Source: an archaeon
GTDB taxonomy: Archaea > Asgardarchaeota > Thorarchaeia > Thorarchaeales > Thorarchaeaceae
Assembly: GCA_024276825.1 (NCBI GenBank)
Contig: JAJRWI010000007.1
Span: 17,346 to 81,345, forward strand
DNA length: 64,000 nt
Direction of reading: 5' to 3'
Below are positions 17,140 through 29,400 of this stretch, in pieces. Each line of letters starts with the position of its first letter. Within the stretch, counting starts at the first letter, position 1. The translations under genes were made by a program, and so were the position numbers. The notes below the pieces were generated by a model, which made no database searches, was not told the origin of the DNA, and worked only from the letters and a program-made list of their open reading frames with translations.

Positions 17140-19385
17140 TGGCAGTCATCAAGATTGACAATCAGAACATTGAGTTTGAACCAACAATAGAGAAGACTAT
17201 CCTTGATGTTGCAAGAGAGGCCGGAATCTATATTCCCACACTCTGCGACCATGACGAACTCGAGCCCTATGGTGGCTGCCGAATGTGCTTGGTGGATGTA
17301 GAGGGTATGAGGGGCTATGTGCCTGCATGTACTACAACAGCCAAAGATGGTATGGTGGTAAAGACAAGCACTGATGAACTCAACTCGTTAAAGAGAAGGA
17401 TACTACAGCTCCTAATGATTGAACACCCAGTAGGTTGCATACTTTGTGATGAGAGAGAGCAGTGTGACAAGTTCAGACCTCAGGCTCAGAAGGCAGGTCG
17501 CGTCAGTGGATGCTATACATGTCCAAATAGAAATCATTGTGAGCTTGAAGAAGTTGTGAATTTTATTGGCATGAAAACATTGCCCTACGATCCAGAATAC
17601 AGAGATATCCCAGTGGAGCGAGAAGACCCGTTCTTTGATCGCGACTATAACTTATGCATTCTATGTGCAAGGTGTGTACGTGTATGTGATGATGTCAGAG
17701 GTACAGCCGCTATAACAATCGCAAAACGCGGTCATGAGTCCAGAATTGACACAGCATTTGGGACCTCACATGTGGAGTCAGGATGTTGGTTCTGTGGTGC
17801 TTGTGTTGATGTCTGCCCGACAGGGTCATTATCAGCCCGGAAAACAAAGTGGATTGGTATCCCAGAAGAAACTGTTGAGACCACCTGTGTTCTCTGCGGA
17901 ACTGGATGTCAGGTCAATATTGGTGTCAAGTATAACAAGATCATGTGGTCTGAACCCGGTAATAAGGACAGTCCGCCAAATCATCATCATATGTGCGTTC
18001 TTGGAAGATTCTGTATTCCAACCCTTGTGAACACTCCAAGAAGAACCAAGAACCCAATGATAACAAAGGATAGCATTTTGGTGCCAGCCAGTTGGGATGA
18101 AGCAATTAATGAGGCTGCCAGACTTCTGAAGGATACCCCCTCTGAGAAGATAGGCTTTATTGCAAGTCCTCAAATGACTACCGAGGCGGCATACCTGCTT
18201 CAAAAAATAGCGAGGGAAGGTGCTAATACCTCAGCTATTGACTTCATGGGTTCGGACTTTGCAGCGTTGATTCTGGGTAATCTTGCTGATGGACATGACA
18301 AGATTCAGACGCTTGACAAGTTGGACGAGGTTGATTGGATACTCTCAATTGGTGGCGACTTTGTTGTCACACATCAGGTAGTTGCCAAGAGTGTGTACAA
18401 GCAAGTAAGGAGAAATGTCCCTCTAATTCATGTGGGGCCAATCGGCGAGAATCTCAGGAGATGGGCCTCATACCATATCAATGTGCCCATCAAGAAGATT
18501 GAGAATGCCATTTCTAAGCTTGCCCAAAAGAGCATGAGCATCCCGTCTATAACCAAAGAGCAAGCTGAAAGAATTGCATCAATTATCAGCTCTGGCAGGG
18601 GTGCAATAATAGTTGGTTCCAGGATAATGGAAACAAAGAACCCTGACAAATGCTTGAGTGCACTACTGGAGATAATTGGTAGGGAAGGGGTTGTATATCC
18701 ACTTCTTCCGCTCGGCAATGAGTTAGGCCTGATCAAAGCTGGTGCGAGAGCAGACATTCTGCCTGGTCCTGCTGTGAATTCAGAGAAAGGGCTCACTCTT
18801 GGAGAACTCAGAGATAAAGCATCTAAAGGGCAAATCGAACTGCTCTATATCACTGATGGGTCTGTGTCACTCACGGGCTTTGAGAAGGTGGAGAATATCA
18901 TCTATCAGGCACCATATGCATCAGAGTGGACTGACAGAGCCACTGTGCTCTTGCCATCTGCAAGTTTTGCAGAAGAGGACGGGACATTTGTCAACCATGA
19001 GATGCGGGAGCTTAGATTGAAGAGAATCGTAGATCCACCATATCACGCCAGACAGGACTGGGAGATTCTTCAGAATATTGCAAGGAGCATTGGCCTTAGC
19101 AAATCAGATTACAAAAGTCCAGAAGATATTTGGAACGAACTTGAAAAGCAAAAGGCGGGTCTCAAGAAAGACATCTACAAACGCAAATCATGGACTCCCG
19201 CAAGGAAGGATGAAACCCGATGGAATCCCAAGTATCGCGGGGTGGCGATTGCAGAAGTTGTTAAGGACTTGAAGGTCCTCATTGATTCCTTACCAAGCAG
19301 AGAGGTTATTGAGAAGCGGGAATCACTTGATGAACTGCTGGAACGGCTTCAGAGAAAGATTCCTTCAAAGGAGGTGTTAGAATGA
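17139..19385 (+). CDS. NuoG/FdhA-like iron-sulfur subunit with inactive molybdopterin domain
   Basis: 748 residues. The N-terminus has a [2Fe-2S] domain (LCDHDELEPYGGCRMCLVD), a His-Cys [4Fe-4S] region, and two ferredoxin-type clusters (CILCARCVRVC, CWFCGACVDVCP). A molybdopterin-oxidoreductase-like domain follows, starting with a [4Fe-4S] motif CVLCGTGC...CVLGRF. In formate dehydrogenases this block has Lys (CxKGRF) and is followed by a catalytic Cys or Sec in a RxCHxPS motif; here the Lys is Leu and the corresponding site reads GSDFAAL, so formate chemistry looks impossible. It therefore resembles NuoG, acting as an electron conduit. The gene is coupled to NuoF (TAATG) and overlaps the NfnA-like gene by ATGA. 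Confidence 0.9.
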   Translation: MAVIKIDNQNIEFEPTIEKTILDVAREAGIYIPTLCDHDELEPYGGCRMCLVDVEGMRGYVPACTTTAKDGMVVKTSTDELNSLKRRILQLLMIEHPVGCILCDEREQCDKFRPQAQKAGRVSGCYTCPNRNHCELEEVVNFIGMKTLPYDPEYRDIPVEREDPFFDRDYNLCILCARCVRVCDDVRGTAAITIAKRGHESRIDTAFGTSHVESGCWFCGACVDVCPTGSLSARKTKWIGIPEETVETTCVLCGTGCQVNIGVKYNKIMWSEPGNKDSPPNHHHMCVLGRFCIPTLVNTPRRTKNPMITKDSILVPASWDEAINEAARLLKDTPSEKIGFIASPQMTTEAAYLLQKIAREGANTSAIDFMGSDFAALILGNLADGHDKIQTLDKLDEVDWILSIGGDFVVTHQVVAKSVYKQVRRNVPLIHVGPIGENLRRWASYHINVPIKKIENAISKLAQKSMSIPSITKEQAERIASIISSGRGAIIVGSRIMETKNPDKCLSALLEIIGREGVVYPLLPLGNELGLIKAGARADILPGPAVNSEKGLTLGELRDKASKGQIELLYITDGSVSLTGFEKVENIIYQAPYASEWTDRATVLLPSASFAEEDGTFVNHEMRELRLKRIVDPPYHARQDWEILQNIARSIGLSKSDYKSPEDIWNELEKQKAGLKKDIYKRKSWTPARKDETRWNPKYRGVAIAEVVKDLKVLIDSLPSREVIEKRESLDELLERLQRKIPSKEVLE

Positions 19386-20254
19386 GCAAGATCATAGAGA
19401 AGGAAGAGGTAGCACCCAACATTCACCGAGTTGTATTTGATGCTCCGAAGATTGCCCGAAAGGTCAAGCCAGGACAGTTCGTCATTGTTATTCCTGATGA
19501 GTTCGGAGAAAGAACACCATTCACAGTTGCAGACTGGGATTCGGAGAGAGGAACAATCACAATATTCTTTCTTGAAGTTGGGGTTTCAACAATGAAGCTC
19601 GCCAAAATGGGCCCAGGGGATTGTGTTCACACTCTGGTGGGACCACTGGGTAAGCCAACAAAGATTGAGAAGTTCGGGACTGTTGTTCTTGGTGGAGGCT
19701 GCTATGGGCTTGGTGCCATCTATCCCTTGGCTAGGGCTTTCAAGGAAGCAGGCAACAAGGTAATTGTAGTCACTGAGGGTAGAACCAGATATGTCCTCTT
19801 CAATCTCAAAAGACTTCAAGAAGTAGCTGATGAGATGATCATTACCACATCAGATGGATCTCTGGGAATAAAGGGTCATGCTCATGATGCTGTCCGAATG
19901 CTTGTTGAACGTGGTGAAAAGATTGACCATGTGCATTTTGTGGGATGCACATACATGATGATGACCGGTTCGAAGACTACCAAGGAGTTAAACATTCCAA
20001 TAGTAGTCAGCCTTGCCGCCCTAATGGTGGATGGTACAGGAATGTGCGGTTGTTGTCGGGTCATTGTTGGCGGAGAAACTAAGTTTGCATGCGTCGATGG
20101 ACCCGATTTTGATGGGCATCTGGTCGACTGGGAGATTGTGGCAGCGCGTGCTGGAGCTTATGTGCCAGAGGAGAACCTAGCGTATCAATTTTATAAGATG
20201 CGAGAAGATGACACCTCGCATGCCAAGTGCGAATGTCAGGAGGAGGTGCAGTGA
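19382..20254 (+). CDS. NfnA-like FAD/NAD-binding ferredoxin:NADP reductase subunit
   Basis: 290-residue FAD- and NAD(P)-binding protein of the ferredoxin-NADP reductase/dihydroorotate dehydrogenase electron-transfer family, matching the small subunit of NADH-dependent ferredoxin:NADP oxidoreductase (NfnA) and sulfide dehydrogenase beta. The FAD-binding barrel has RTPFTVADWD; the NAD-binding part begins VVLGGGCYGLGAIYP; the C-terminal [2Fe-2S] ligands lie in GTGMCGCCRV with a further Cys in KFACVDGPDFDGHLVDW. It pairs with the next gene (NfnB-like). It starts with an ATGA overlap on the NuoG-like gene. Confidence 0.92.
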   Translation: MSKIIEKEEVAPNIHRVVFDAPKIARKVKPGQFVIVIPDEFGERTPFTVADWDSERGTITIFFLEVGVSTMKLAKMGPGDCVHTLVGPLGKPTKIEKFGTVVLGGGCYGLGAIYPLARAFKEAGNKVIVVTEGRTRYVLFNLKRLQEVADEMIITTSDGSLGIKGHAHDAVRMLVERGEKIDHVHFVGCTYMMMTGSKTTKELNIPIVVSLAALMVDGTGMCGCCRVIVGGETKFACVDGPDFDGHLVDWEIVAARAGAYVPEENLAYQFYKMREDDTSHAKCECQEEVQ

Positions 20255-21706
<1,452 letters not shown>

Positions 21707-21709
21707 CTA

Positions 21710-23419
21710 TCAGATTCTATAAACATCTTTGACCTCCCTCACCACCAGATCAACAAGTGCATTCTCAGACGGCACAGGGATTACTAAGGCACCCACAGCC
21801 TTCAAGTCTCTGTGCGTCTTTGGTTCTCTCTTTTCTGAAGATCCAATATGAAAAAGGAAGAACCTATGACCTCGTGATACAAGGTCCCTTACTACTTTTA
21901 CCAGATTACTCCAATTGACAATCTCAGCATCCGTCATCATAAGAACTATGACACTAGAGCCAGCGTCATTGCATAGTTGTCTGATTTCCTTGATTGGGGC
22001 GATGGTCCCAGACCCTTGATATGAGAGGAGAACTTTTTCTACGTTCATGCGTTCTCTTGTCCAGGTGCAATGTCGGACACCGCTGGAGAAGTTGATAGCT
22101 GCAAACCTTCGACCGCTACGTTCTGCAAAATCAAGCGCGGCAAATGCTGAAATTAGAGCCAGATGATAGATGCCCTTCATCTGTCCGCCTTGGTGACTAA
22201 AAGACATCGAACCGCTGGAATCAATGACTATCAGCATGTCAGGGATGTTCTTGGAGGGCTTGTCACCATAGGATGATACCTTCAACCATTTTCGTGTGGA
22301 CATGTTTGGCACGAGAATGGGAAACGCCTGTAGAGATTGAACAAGGTCGAGTTCCTCAATTGGGTCACCAAGCCTCCATGGTTCAGGAGCGAGTGGCACA
22401 GATCCAGTAAGAACCCTCTCTCGTATTTCGAACCGTATTGCTGTTCTCGCCTTGGCCCTATACCAAAAGTGAATCCATTTGTCATGAACATTGCCAAACC
22501 CGGCAAGTAGAAATACTGCCTCAATGTCATTTAGATTTCCACCCCTTGACTCCACCTCAATCGCCAGCCGTTCCATCTCGGAGTCGGCGTCGTCAATATG
22601 TTCACTCCTCGTGCATTGTCGGGCCTTGTCCCCATTTCGATCCTCAATCGGCGATCCCATTATTGCATCCACATCCAATGGAACAAAGATTGTTCTTTCA
22701 CCAGTACCGTCAGTGGCTGTGCAGAGCTCCTCCCCCTTTTCCATGGTTTCAGGTAGCCAGTCCTTCAAAATCTTGGCAATCTCGCTTGTTGCACGGGGCC
22801 ATTTCGTTTCATTGTTCATGTATTTTCGAGCTGTTTCAATTACTCTCTCAGCAGTCAAATAGGTCTCCTGATCGACATGGGAAAGATGGGGGATGGGAAA
22901 ACCCCACATGGCCCTATAGCAAGAAACAATCAGCTTCCATAAGCGGCTGTGTTCAGTTGAGCGAGCGGCCGAGTCATGAATGGAGAGTCCAATTCGCTCA
23001 TGCGTAAGACTTGGAAACCTCTTGAGAAGATGTGAGTCTACGACCAGATCAGCGAACAGGTTGCAGACAAACATTGCATGTTCATCGTCGATATGCTTTC
23101 TTGCAGATGCAAACATCATTCCGCTGGTCACCCCATCATAGGGGCATAGCAAATAATGCTGAATCTCATGATGAGTTATGGACCTGATGAACCTGAATTT
23201 TGCGTTCGAATTAATGTGAAGAGGGACCCCAACAAGATTCAGATGAACAGTCCAGTCGTTGGAATCGATATAGAAATAGCTAGAGGATGATGGGTCGAAT
23301 TCAAACTTGGGTGAGGGCAAAGGGGGATGATAGAAGTCTGCCAAAGCCTGAGAGTATGCCCGGTCAGCAAGCTCCATAAGATGGTTAATCTCTGCTTGAT
23401 CTAGCTGTGTAAGAGTCAA
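21710..23419 (-). CDS. VWA-domain protein with N-terminal metallopeptidase-like domain
   Basis: About 569 residues. The N-terminal part has an HExxH signature (HHEIQHYLL, near residue 84) typical of the putative metallopeptidase domain of DUF2201-type proteins. The C-terminal part (about 390-569) is a von Willebrand factor A domain with the MIDAS motif DSSGSMS and later Thr/Asp residues (GSGTIAP, MTDAEI). It lies 12 nt downstream of a MoxR-type ATPase; MoxR/VWA pairs act as chaperone-like systems for metal insertion or complex assembly. Whether the HExxH site is catalytic is not known. Confidence 0.85.
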   Translation of the reverse strand: MTLTQLDQAEINHLMELADRAYSQALADFYHPPLPSPKFEFDPSSSSYFYIDSNDWTVHLNLVGVPLHINSNAKFRFIRSITHHEIQHYLLCPYDGVTSGMMFASARKHIDDEHAMFVCNLFADLVVDSHLLKRFPSLTHERIGLSIHDSAARSTEHSRLWKLIVSCYRAMWGFPIPHLSHVDQETYLTAERVIETARKYMNNETKWPRATSEIAKILKDWLPETMEKGEELCTATDGTGERTIFVPLDVDAIMGSPIEDRNGDKARQCTRSEHIDDADSEMERLAIEVESRGGNLNDIEAVFLLAGFGNVHDKWIHFWYRAKARTAIRFEIRERVLTGSVPLAPEPWRLGDPIEELDLVQSLQAFPILVPNMSTRKWLKVSSYGDKPSKNIPDMLIVIDSSGSMSFSHQGGQMKGIYHLALISAFAALDFAERSGRRFAAINFSSGVRHCTWTRERMNVEKVLLSYQGSGTIAPIKEIRQLCNDAGSSVIVLMMTDAEIVNWSNLVKVVRDLVSRGHRFFLFHIGSSEKREPKTHRDLKAVGALVIPVPSENALVDLVVREVKDVYRI

Positions 23420-23431
23420 TACAGTTCCATC

Positions 23432-25138
23432 CTAGGATTTTATGAATGATTCAACCTCTTTACGGACAATGACTGCCGAACTCCCACCTGAGACCTCGAT
23501 GAAGACAGCAGAATCAGGAGAGTCGCCAGTAACATAGATAACAAGAGTGAGATCCTCTGTTCGAATCACTTTTCTCTTTGGTGGTTCAAGGGTTTCCTTT
23601 AGTATTGCAGTCATCTTTGGAAAGTGGATGCTTATGTTAGACCACAGATCAGTCCATTGCTCAAAGCTCACAGTGAATCGTGAGAGTGTGAGTCTGTGAA
23701 GTTCTTCTGACACCCTTCGCAGAAGCATACTTCGGTTTGGAAAGTCGGTTTCACGGAGAAGAGTTTCTTGGACTTTTGTGAGAGCTGCGACATCTTTCTT
23801 GCTAATGCTCCTCTCAATCTCCTTGACCATTCTTACATAGTGTTTCTTGTTTAGCTCCTTAGCGAATGCAATATAATCAAGGCTTACTAGAAGGTCGCTC
23901 TTTGCCATCTCTTTGATTTCTGCAACATCCTCAGCAGTTGCATCACCATGCTCAAGTCTATGGATAAGGTCTAGCACCGGCCTTCTTTGAGCGAAACGAG
24001 CAGTGGCCATCTTTACAAGATGTGTAGTATATTCATACTTATCGCCATAAAATGGGCGACCCTCAATCTCATCAGATATATATTCAATTCTATGCCAAAA
24101 GACCAGCGGTGCAAGCGACTGTATTATCTCAATACTGACCTCTGTTGCTCCCAATAACCAAGCCACAGCTTTAGAATAGCGATTCAGGTCCTTTGCCGCT
24201 CTTACACTGAGAGGTGTCAATACCTTATTACAAATGCTCTTTTTTGTGTTAAAATGGCAACCGTCACATAGACCATTCTGAGGAGTGAGCGTTCTTGACT
24301 GACTCTTGTCCGTTCTAATGCATGCCCCAAACTCTCTAATCAGTGACCTCAGGTATTCGGAAGCCTCGTCTGAAACAGGAACTTTGTCAGCAAGATTCCA
24401 AATAGTCAAGACTTCCTCTTCGTTGAGGATTGCTGGGACCTGCCATAGTTCATCATATCCGAACAATCGTTCATCACGGGTTGAGAGAATTAGCTGTAGA
24501 TCTGTGACCGTTGGCATAGTAATAGGCACCGCAATGCCAAACCTATCGAGGAAGGGTGGTGCCATCTCAAATGTTCCAGCATCAGTCGGATTAAGAGTTG
24601 CATAGAGGCAGTATTCCTCACATCGCATGACTTCATCATAATACTTTAACTCACCCTCTGCAAGCATTGAGAGAAGGATGTTCTGAGCATGAGGAGTGAG
24701 CCTGTTCACTTCATCAATGATCTTCCAGAAATCCTTGACAAAGGCCCTCCAAACTACTTCTTCAATGCCATCTTTCATTAGGGGACCAGGTCTTAGTGTG
24801 GCGACCATCTTCTCTTCAGTTAGCTGTGGGTGGCCTCGAAGAATCCCCGCCTCGATGTCATGAATCCTCTTTCCAGTCATCATACGACCCAGAAGCTTGA
24901 CTAGTGTTGTCTTGCCACCACCGTGGCCGCCCACAAGCAGCATGGCAGATCTCGGGACCAGTGCATTGATCACACAGGCCCCAGCAATCAGGGGGATTCT
25001 TTTAGATTTCACCTTGCCATTGGTGCCTGTGAATTTGATTGTGAGATTTCTTGAATGTACAAAGAGCCCACGACTCTCGACAGTGGCAATTACTCGAAGT
25101 ACTTTCTGTCTCAATTCTTCATTCTGAGTGACTTGCAT
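23432..25138 (-). CDS. MoxR-type AAA+ ATPase
   Basis: 568-residue AAA+ ATPase of the MoxR/RavA group. Walker A is GGHGGGKTT (about residue 68-76), Walker B is WKIIDEVNRL, sensor 1 is in TLNPTD, and the arginine-finger region is PPFLDRFGIAVP. After the core comes a cysteine group (ACIRTDK, then CDGCHFN and SICNKV) that could bind zinc or an Fe-S cluster, and a long C-terminal helical region. MoxR ATPases work with VWA proteins to remodel or load cofactors into target complexes. The VWA partner is encoded directly downstream on the same strand. Target unknown. Confidence 0.88.
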   Translation of the reverse strand: MQVTQNEELRQKVLRVIATVESRGLFVHSRNLTIKFTGTNGKVKSKRIPLIAGACVINALVPRSAMLLVGGHGGGKTTLVKLLGRMMTGKRIHDIEAGILRGHPQLTEEKMVATLRPGPLMKDGIEEVVWRAFVKDFWKIIDEVNRLTPHAQNILLSMLAEGELKYYDEVMRCEEYCLYATLNPTDAGTFEMAPPFLDRFGIAVPITMPTVTDLQLILSTRDERLFGYDELWQVPAILNEEEVLTIWNLADKVPVSDEASEYLRSLIREFGACIRTDKSQSRTLTPQNGLCDGCHFNTKKSICNKVLTPLSVRAAKDLNRYSKAVAWLLGATEVSIEIIQSLAPLVFWHRIEYISDEIEGRPFYGDKYEYTTHLVKMATARFAQRRPVLDLIHRLEHGDATAEDVAEIKEMAKSDLLVSLDYIAFAKELNKKHYVRMVKEIERSISKKDVAALTKVQETLLRETDFPNRSMLLRRVSEELHRLTLSRFTVSFEQWTDLWSNISIHFPKMTAILKETLEPPKRKVIRTEDLTLVIYVTGDSPDSAVFIEVSGGSSAVIVRKEVESFIKS

Positions 25139-25286
25139 GTCAGATAATCCCTAGAATTTATCACTATTGAACTTTCACACTTTGCCGTTTAAAGATACGC
25201 TAATACGGACTTGATACCACGGTTATTAGTCAGCTACTGCTTAATAACGGGTGATATTGGCGCGATTCTCACACACTTGCCGAATG

Positions 25287-25295
25287 AATAATATA
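25287..25295 (+). promoter_or_regulatory. TATA box of the AAA/SMC/ScpAB operon
   Basis: AATAATATA centred about 26 nt before the ATG at 25317 predicts a leaderless transcript for the first gene. The same 178-nt gap also holds the upstream region of the divergent MoxR gene. Confidence 0.5.
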
Positions 25296-25316
25296 GACTG
25301 ACGAGTTTGTTTCGTA

Positions 25317-26390
25317 ATGGAGGAATCAGAGTTATATTCAGAAATGGTGGAGCTAATAGACTCGGACGAGTTCAAGAAAGAGAAGATAAGTCAGTATTCC
25401 ATCAACATTGAGGCAGAGAACTTTCTTTCTACACTTGAGAGGTATGCAAGTGTTAAGAGCCATCTTGAAGAGATTGGACTATCGTTTAATGGCAGGGTGC
25501 TCATTATTGGCACTTCAGGCACAGATTTTCGAGCATTCGCGACCAAGATTGCAAAAGACAGGCAATACAAGATTGCAACGCTGAGGATGAATCAGATACT
25601 TGGTAATGTTGACAGGCAACTTGAAGGGATCAGACTACTGTTTGAGATGGCAAGAAGAAATGCACCTTGCATCCTTAGTCTTGAACAGGTCGATGTCATT
25701 GCTCCCAGCAAATCATCATCTGGAGCACTATTAATGCAAGAACTCAATAGTATAACATGGAGCGAAAATGAGATAGTAACAATTGCCACAACCACTCAAC
25801 CAGATAATATTGATAGAGATCTCTTGGAGTTATTCGGAAGTATCATAGTGGTTGAAGGAACCACTCTTGATGACCGCGTGCGTGTATTTGAATCTGTCTT
25901 AAGGAATAGAGAACATATGCCAGTGACAACCCTGGCTGAGCTGACTAGGGGTTGGAGCTTTATAGAAGTCATTCATCTTGCAATTAATATATTGATCAAA
26001 ACATCTGATGATGAACAAAGGCAAACGAGAGAGGCAATTGAACGCCTGATTGAGGAGTCAAGAGTCATTCCAATTAGCAGAGCAGGTCTCATTGCATCAA
26101 TCACCGAAAGAATCAGAGGGCAAGTAGTGGGTAGGTCAAAGCACATTGATGTTGAGTATCCTGAAGAGTTCGTAGAACAGCTGTATCTTGAGGCAGTTGC
26201 AGACGATTACTCGAGTACTCAGAGAGTCATTGATACTTTGAACTCAAACATGCCACTCTCAGAGGAAGACTTGAGATTCTTAACACGGTATCCATTCATT
26301 TTGGCTGGGACATCTGAAGAAAGAACGATGAATCTGATTAAGGCTAAGAGGACAATCGATAGACTCCGAAGAATAATGGGAAGAAAATAG
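25317..26390 (+). CDS. Degenerate AAA+ ATPase-like protein heading the SMC operon
   Basis: 357 residues with the layout of an archaeal AAA+ domain plus a C-terminal helical region, but the nucleotide site has decayed. The Walker A position reads GTSGTDFRA (no GK[ST]), the Walker B position reads CILSLEQVD (first acidic residue lost), sensor 1 Asn is Thr in TTTQPDNID, and the LLRPGRFD arginine-finger stretch is LLELFG. It is therefore predicted not to hydrolyse ATP. It starts at a promoter and ends 14 nt before the SMC gene, so it is very likely co-expressed with SMC, ScpA and ScpB. A structural or loading role in chromosome organisation is inferred, not shown. Confidence 0.65.
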   Translation: MEESELYSEMVELIDSDEFKKEKISQYSINIEAENFLSTLERYASVKSHLEEIGLSFNGRVLIIGTSGTDFRAFATKIAKDRQYKIATLRMNQILGNVDRQLEGIRLLFEMARRNAPCILSLEQVDVIAPSKSSSGALLMQELNSITWSENEIVTIATTTQPDNIDRDLLELFGSIIVVEGTTLDDRVRVFESVLRNREHMPVTTLAELTRGWSFIEVIHLAINILIKTSDDEQRQTREAIERLIEESRVIPISRAGLIASITERIRGQVVGRSKHIDVEYPEEFVEQLYLEAVADDYSSTQRVIDTLNSNMPLSEEDLRFLTRYPFILAGTSEERTMNLIKAKRTIDRLRRIMGRK

Positions 26391-26404
26391 AGGGAATGTG
26401 AATA

Positions 26405-29400
26405 TTGAGTGAGAGTAGGGTGTTCATAGAGTCTGTTCGACTGCACAATTTTCTCTCATTTTATGATGAGACCGTCGAGCTCGATAGGGGTCTCACCGTG
26501 ATAGTTGGGCATAACGGCTCAGGCAAGACCTCAATATTCCAAGGCATCAAATTTGCAATGGGATCCAATCAGCGAGATGAGCGATATCCCAAATGGAGCG
26601 ATTTTGTAAGGAATGGCGCATCAATGGCAGAAGTTGAGGTCGTCTTGAACATTAATGGAACAAAACGAAGAATACTTCGGAAAATTGACAGAAGGGGGCA
26701 TCCACAGCCATATATTGATGGGAAGCGTGTGAAGGCCGCATATCTTCAGGAGTTTGTTTCATCATTGAAGTTTGATGTGAACAATAGTCTAGTATTCATG
26801 CCACAGGAGAAGATTAACTCGCTTCGCGATATGAACCCCATAACTGTCAGAAAACTCATTGAGGAAGGAACTGGACTTGATGCTCTCAGGGAGAGAATTC
26901 TTGCTCAAGAAGTCAATGTTGACCTGAATAGAACCAGACTTCAACAGACTCTGGAAGAATCACATATAGTAGAAAAAGAACTTGAATACATTCGAGAGAA
27001 AGTAGAGCGGCTGAAGAAAAAGAGAGAATTGCAGAAAAGAGAGAATGTGCTTGAAACAGAAGCAAAATGGGCCCTGTTTATTGATCGGACAGATAGGGTT
27101 GAAGAAACCAGAGAGAAGATTGAGGAACAGGAGCAGGGGCTATTAGAGATCTTTGAGAGATCCAAAGGCCTTCAGAGTGAGATTAAACAAAGAGAAGAAA
27201 CAATCTCAGAGATTCAAGAGAAAATAGATAGTCTGAGAAAAGAACAGATGGACATCCAATTGAAGATCAATAGAAAGGAAAATGAGATAGAAAGCAAGAG
27301 AAGTGAAGACAGACGGAATCTAGAGGAACTGAAAAAGCTTCAGGGATTGTTAAAGAAGAACGAAAGAACACTCAAAGATAGAAAAAAACGACTTGTTCAA
27401 ATTGCTAAGAGAAGAGAGAAGCTCAAACTTAGGGCTGAAACTTTGAAGGAGTCAATTGAAAAATACGAGAGGGACCTTGAAGGCGTAGAGGCTGCACTGG
27501 ACAGATTTGCAGAATGGACCCAGAAGAGAAATGAGATGCAAGGTAAACTAAATGCAGTACTGTATGATAAAAAGAACAAGGAGTTTAAACTACGAAGCCT
27601 GAAAGAAAAGCTTCTGATCGAACAGGCAGAACTGGAAGATATCGAGCGGAGCTGGCAGGGAATCTGGTCATCCCTTGAAGATCTTGACGAACGAGAACTC
27701 AATCGAAGAATGGGAGCGATTGAGAGAGAGATCGAGTCATTAAATGAACAGAGAATCAGTATGCTAAGCAGGCTATCTGATATCAAGAAGCAAATCAGTA
27801 CAATAAAAGCTCAACTCGCTGAGAAGGACAATCGAATTCCTGAGGCCGTTCGATCACTCAAAAGAGCCATTGATGAACATCAATTAGAGAGTGTCTATGG
27901 TCCCATCTCAGATCTTTTGGGAGGAGTGAGGGAGTTTGCAGAACTGCTTGAATGGGTGTTTCCAGATAATTCGATATTCTCATTCATCGTGACTGATAAA
28001 GCAGATGGCATTCTAGTTCAGAAACTGCGTGATGGAATCGGTGCTCCATCACCAATTGTCATAGTCAAAGGCAATGCCACTGCGGAGCCCATTAAGTTGC
28101 CAAAAGACCCATCTATAATCGGACCATTATGGGACCTCTTGGAACTTGACTCACATCTGGCAGAGGTATTAAAAGCGGCATATGGAGAGTTCATTGTTGT
28201 AAAGACAAATCAAGCCGCCAAGCGAATTGCATCAAGAATTGGGATGAATGTGGTTTCTTTAAAGGGAGCAGTCATAATTCAGAGAGAAGCTTCTCTAATC
28301 AGTCTGCCAGTCATTGAACCCAGCGGGATATTGGTCACTGCCCCCTTGCAGACAAGACTAAAAGCGCTTCAGAGAGAAGAGGTCAGGGTCAATAAGCAAA
28401 TCACCGAGATAATGAGAAAAACGGAGGAGTTGAGAGAAGAGGGCGAGCAAGTCAGAAACACACTCAGTCAGATCCGTTCTAGGACTGAGGTCTGGGAGAA
28501 GAGAAGGGTATTGTCTGGAAGCATAACAACACTACAAGAACGCATTGCAGTTCTTAATGATGAACTTGTAGAAATCGATAAGCAACATGGTGAGTATGAG
28601 CGAGGTCTCAGAAGGCTTGACGAATCACAGCCCCCAGAGAGAGAGAAACTTGTGAGCAGACAAAGGGCATTAAACTTCAAACTCCGTGAGCTTGCCAAGG
28701 AGCAGCTAGGTATCGAACATAGTTTCGACTCATTATTTGACGAGGAAGATGATATTGAAAATAAGATTAAGCAGCTTAAAGAAGACAATGAGATGTTATC
28801 AGAGCAGATTATTGAAATCCGTGAGAGCATTGATAATTCAGAGTCAGCTATATCTGATATAATGCAAGAGATTGAAATGTTACAACAATCATTCGATAAT
28901 ACCAATATCGAGATAATTAGATTAAAGGAAGAACTGGTGGAGAATGAGGAGGAGTTGTCAGAACTACGTGAAAGACTGGTGGAGTTGAATGTTGCAATCC
29001 GCACACATAAGACCGATGTGGCCCATCTAAGAAGACAACTCACGATTCTTGAAGACGAACTTGAACGGCTCAGTTCAGAACTCAAAGAGAAGACTCGGCC
29101 AGAGAGTACAAGGCCTTTGGATCAGGTTCAGGAAGAACTTGTGGAAGTAAAAATACTATTGAAAAGTTATGAAGATGTTTCTGAATCAGTGGCTCACAAG
29201 CAAGAGAAACTGACAGAGCGGCTGAACAGACTTGTGGAGAAATCGGCAGAACTCCAAAGGGAGCTGGAAGAGGCAGAACTTGCTGTTAAGAATATCAAGG
29301 AGCAATATCATAACGAAATGGGCGAAATGTTGGCTGACATTCAGAATAAGATTAATGCAATCCTCGAACGAATTGACTTCCCAGGAACTGTCAGACTTGT

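Noticed and set aside
28468..29085. 205-codon open frame opposite the SMC coiled coil
   Set aside because: Serine-rich shadow of the Glu/Lys-rich coiled-coil codons on the other strand; smc is certain.
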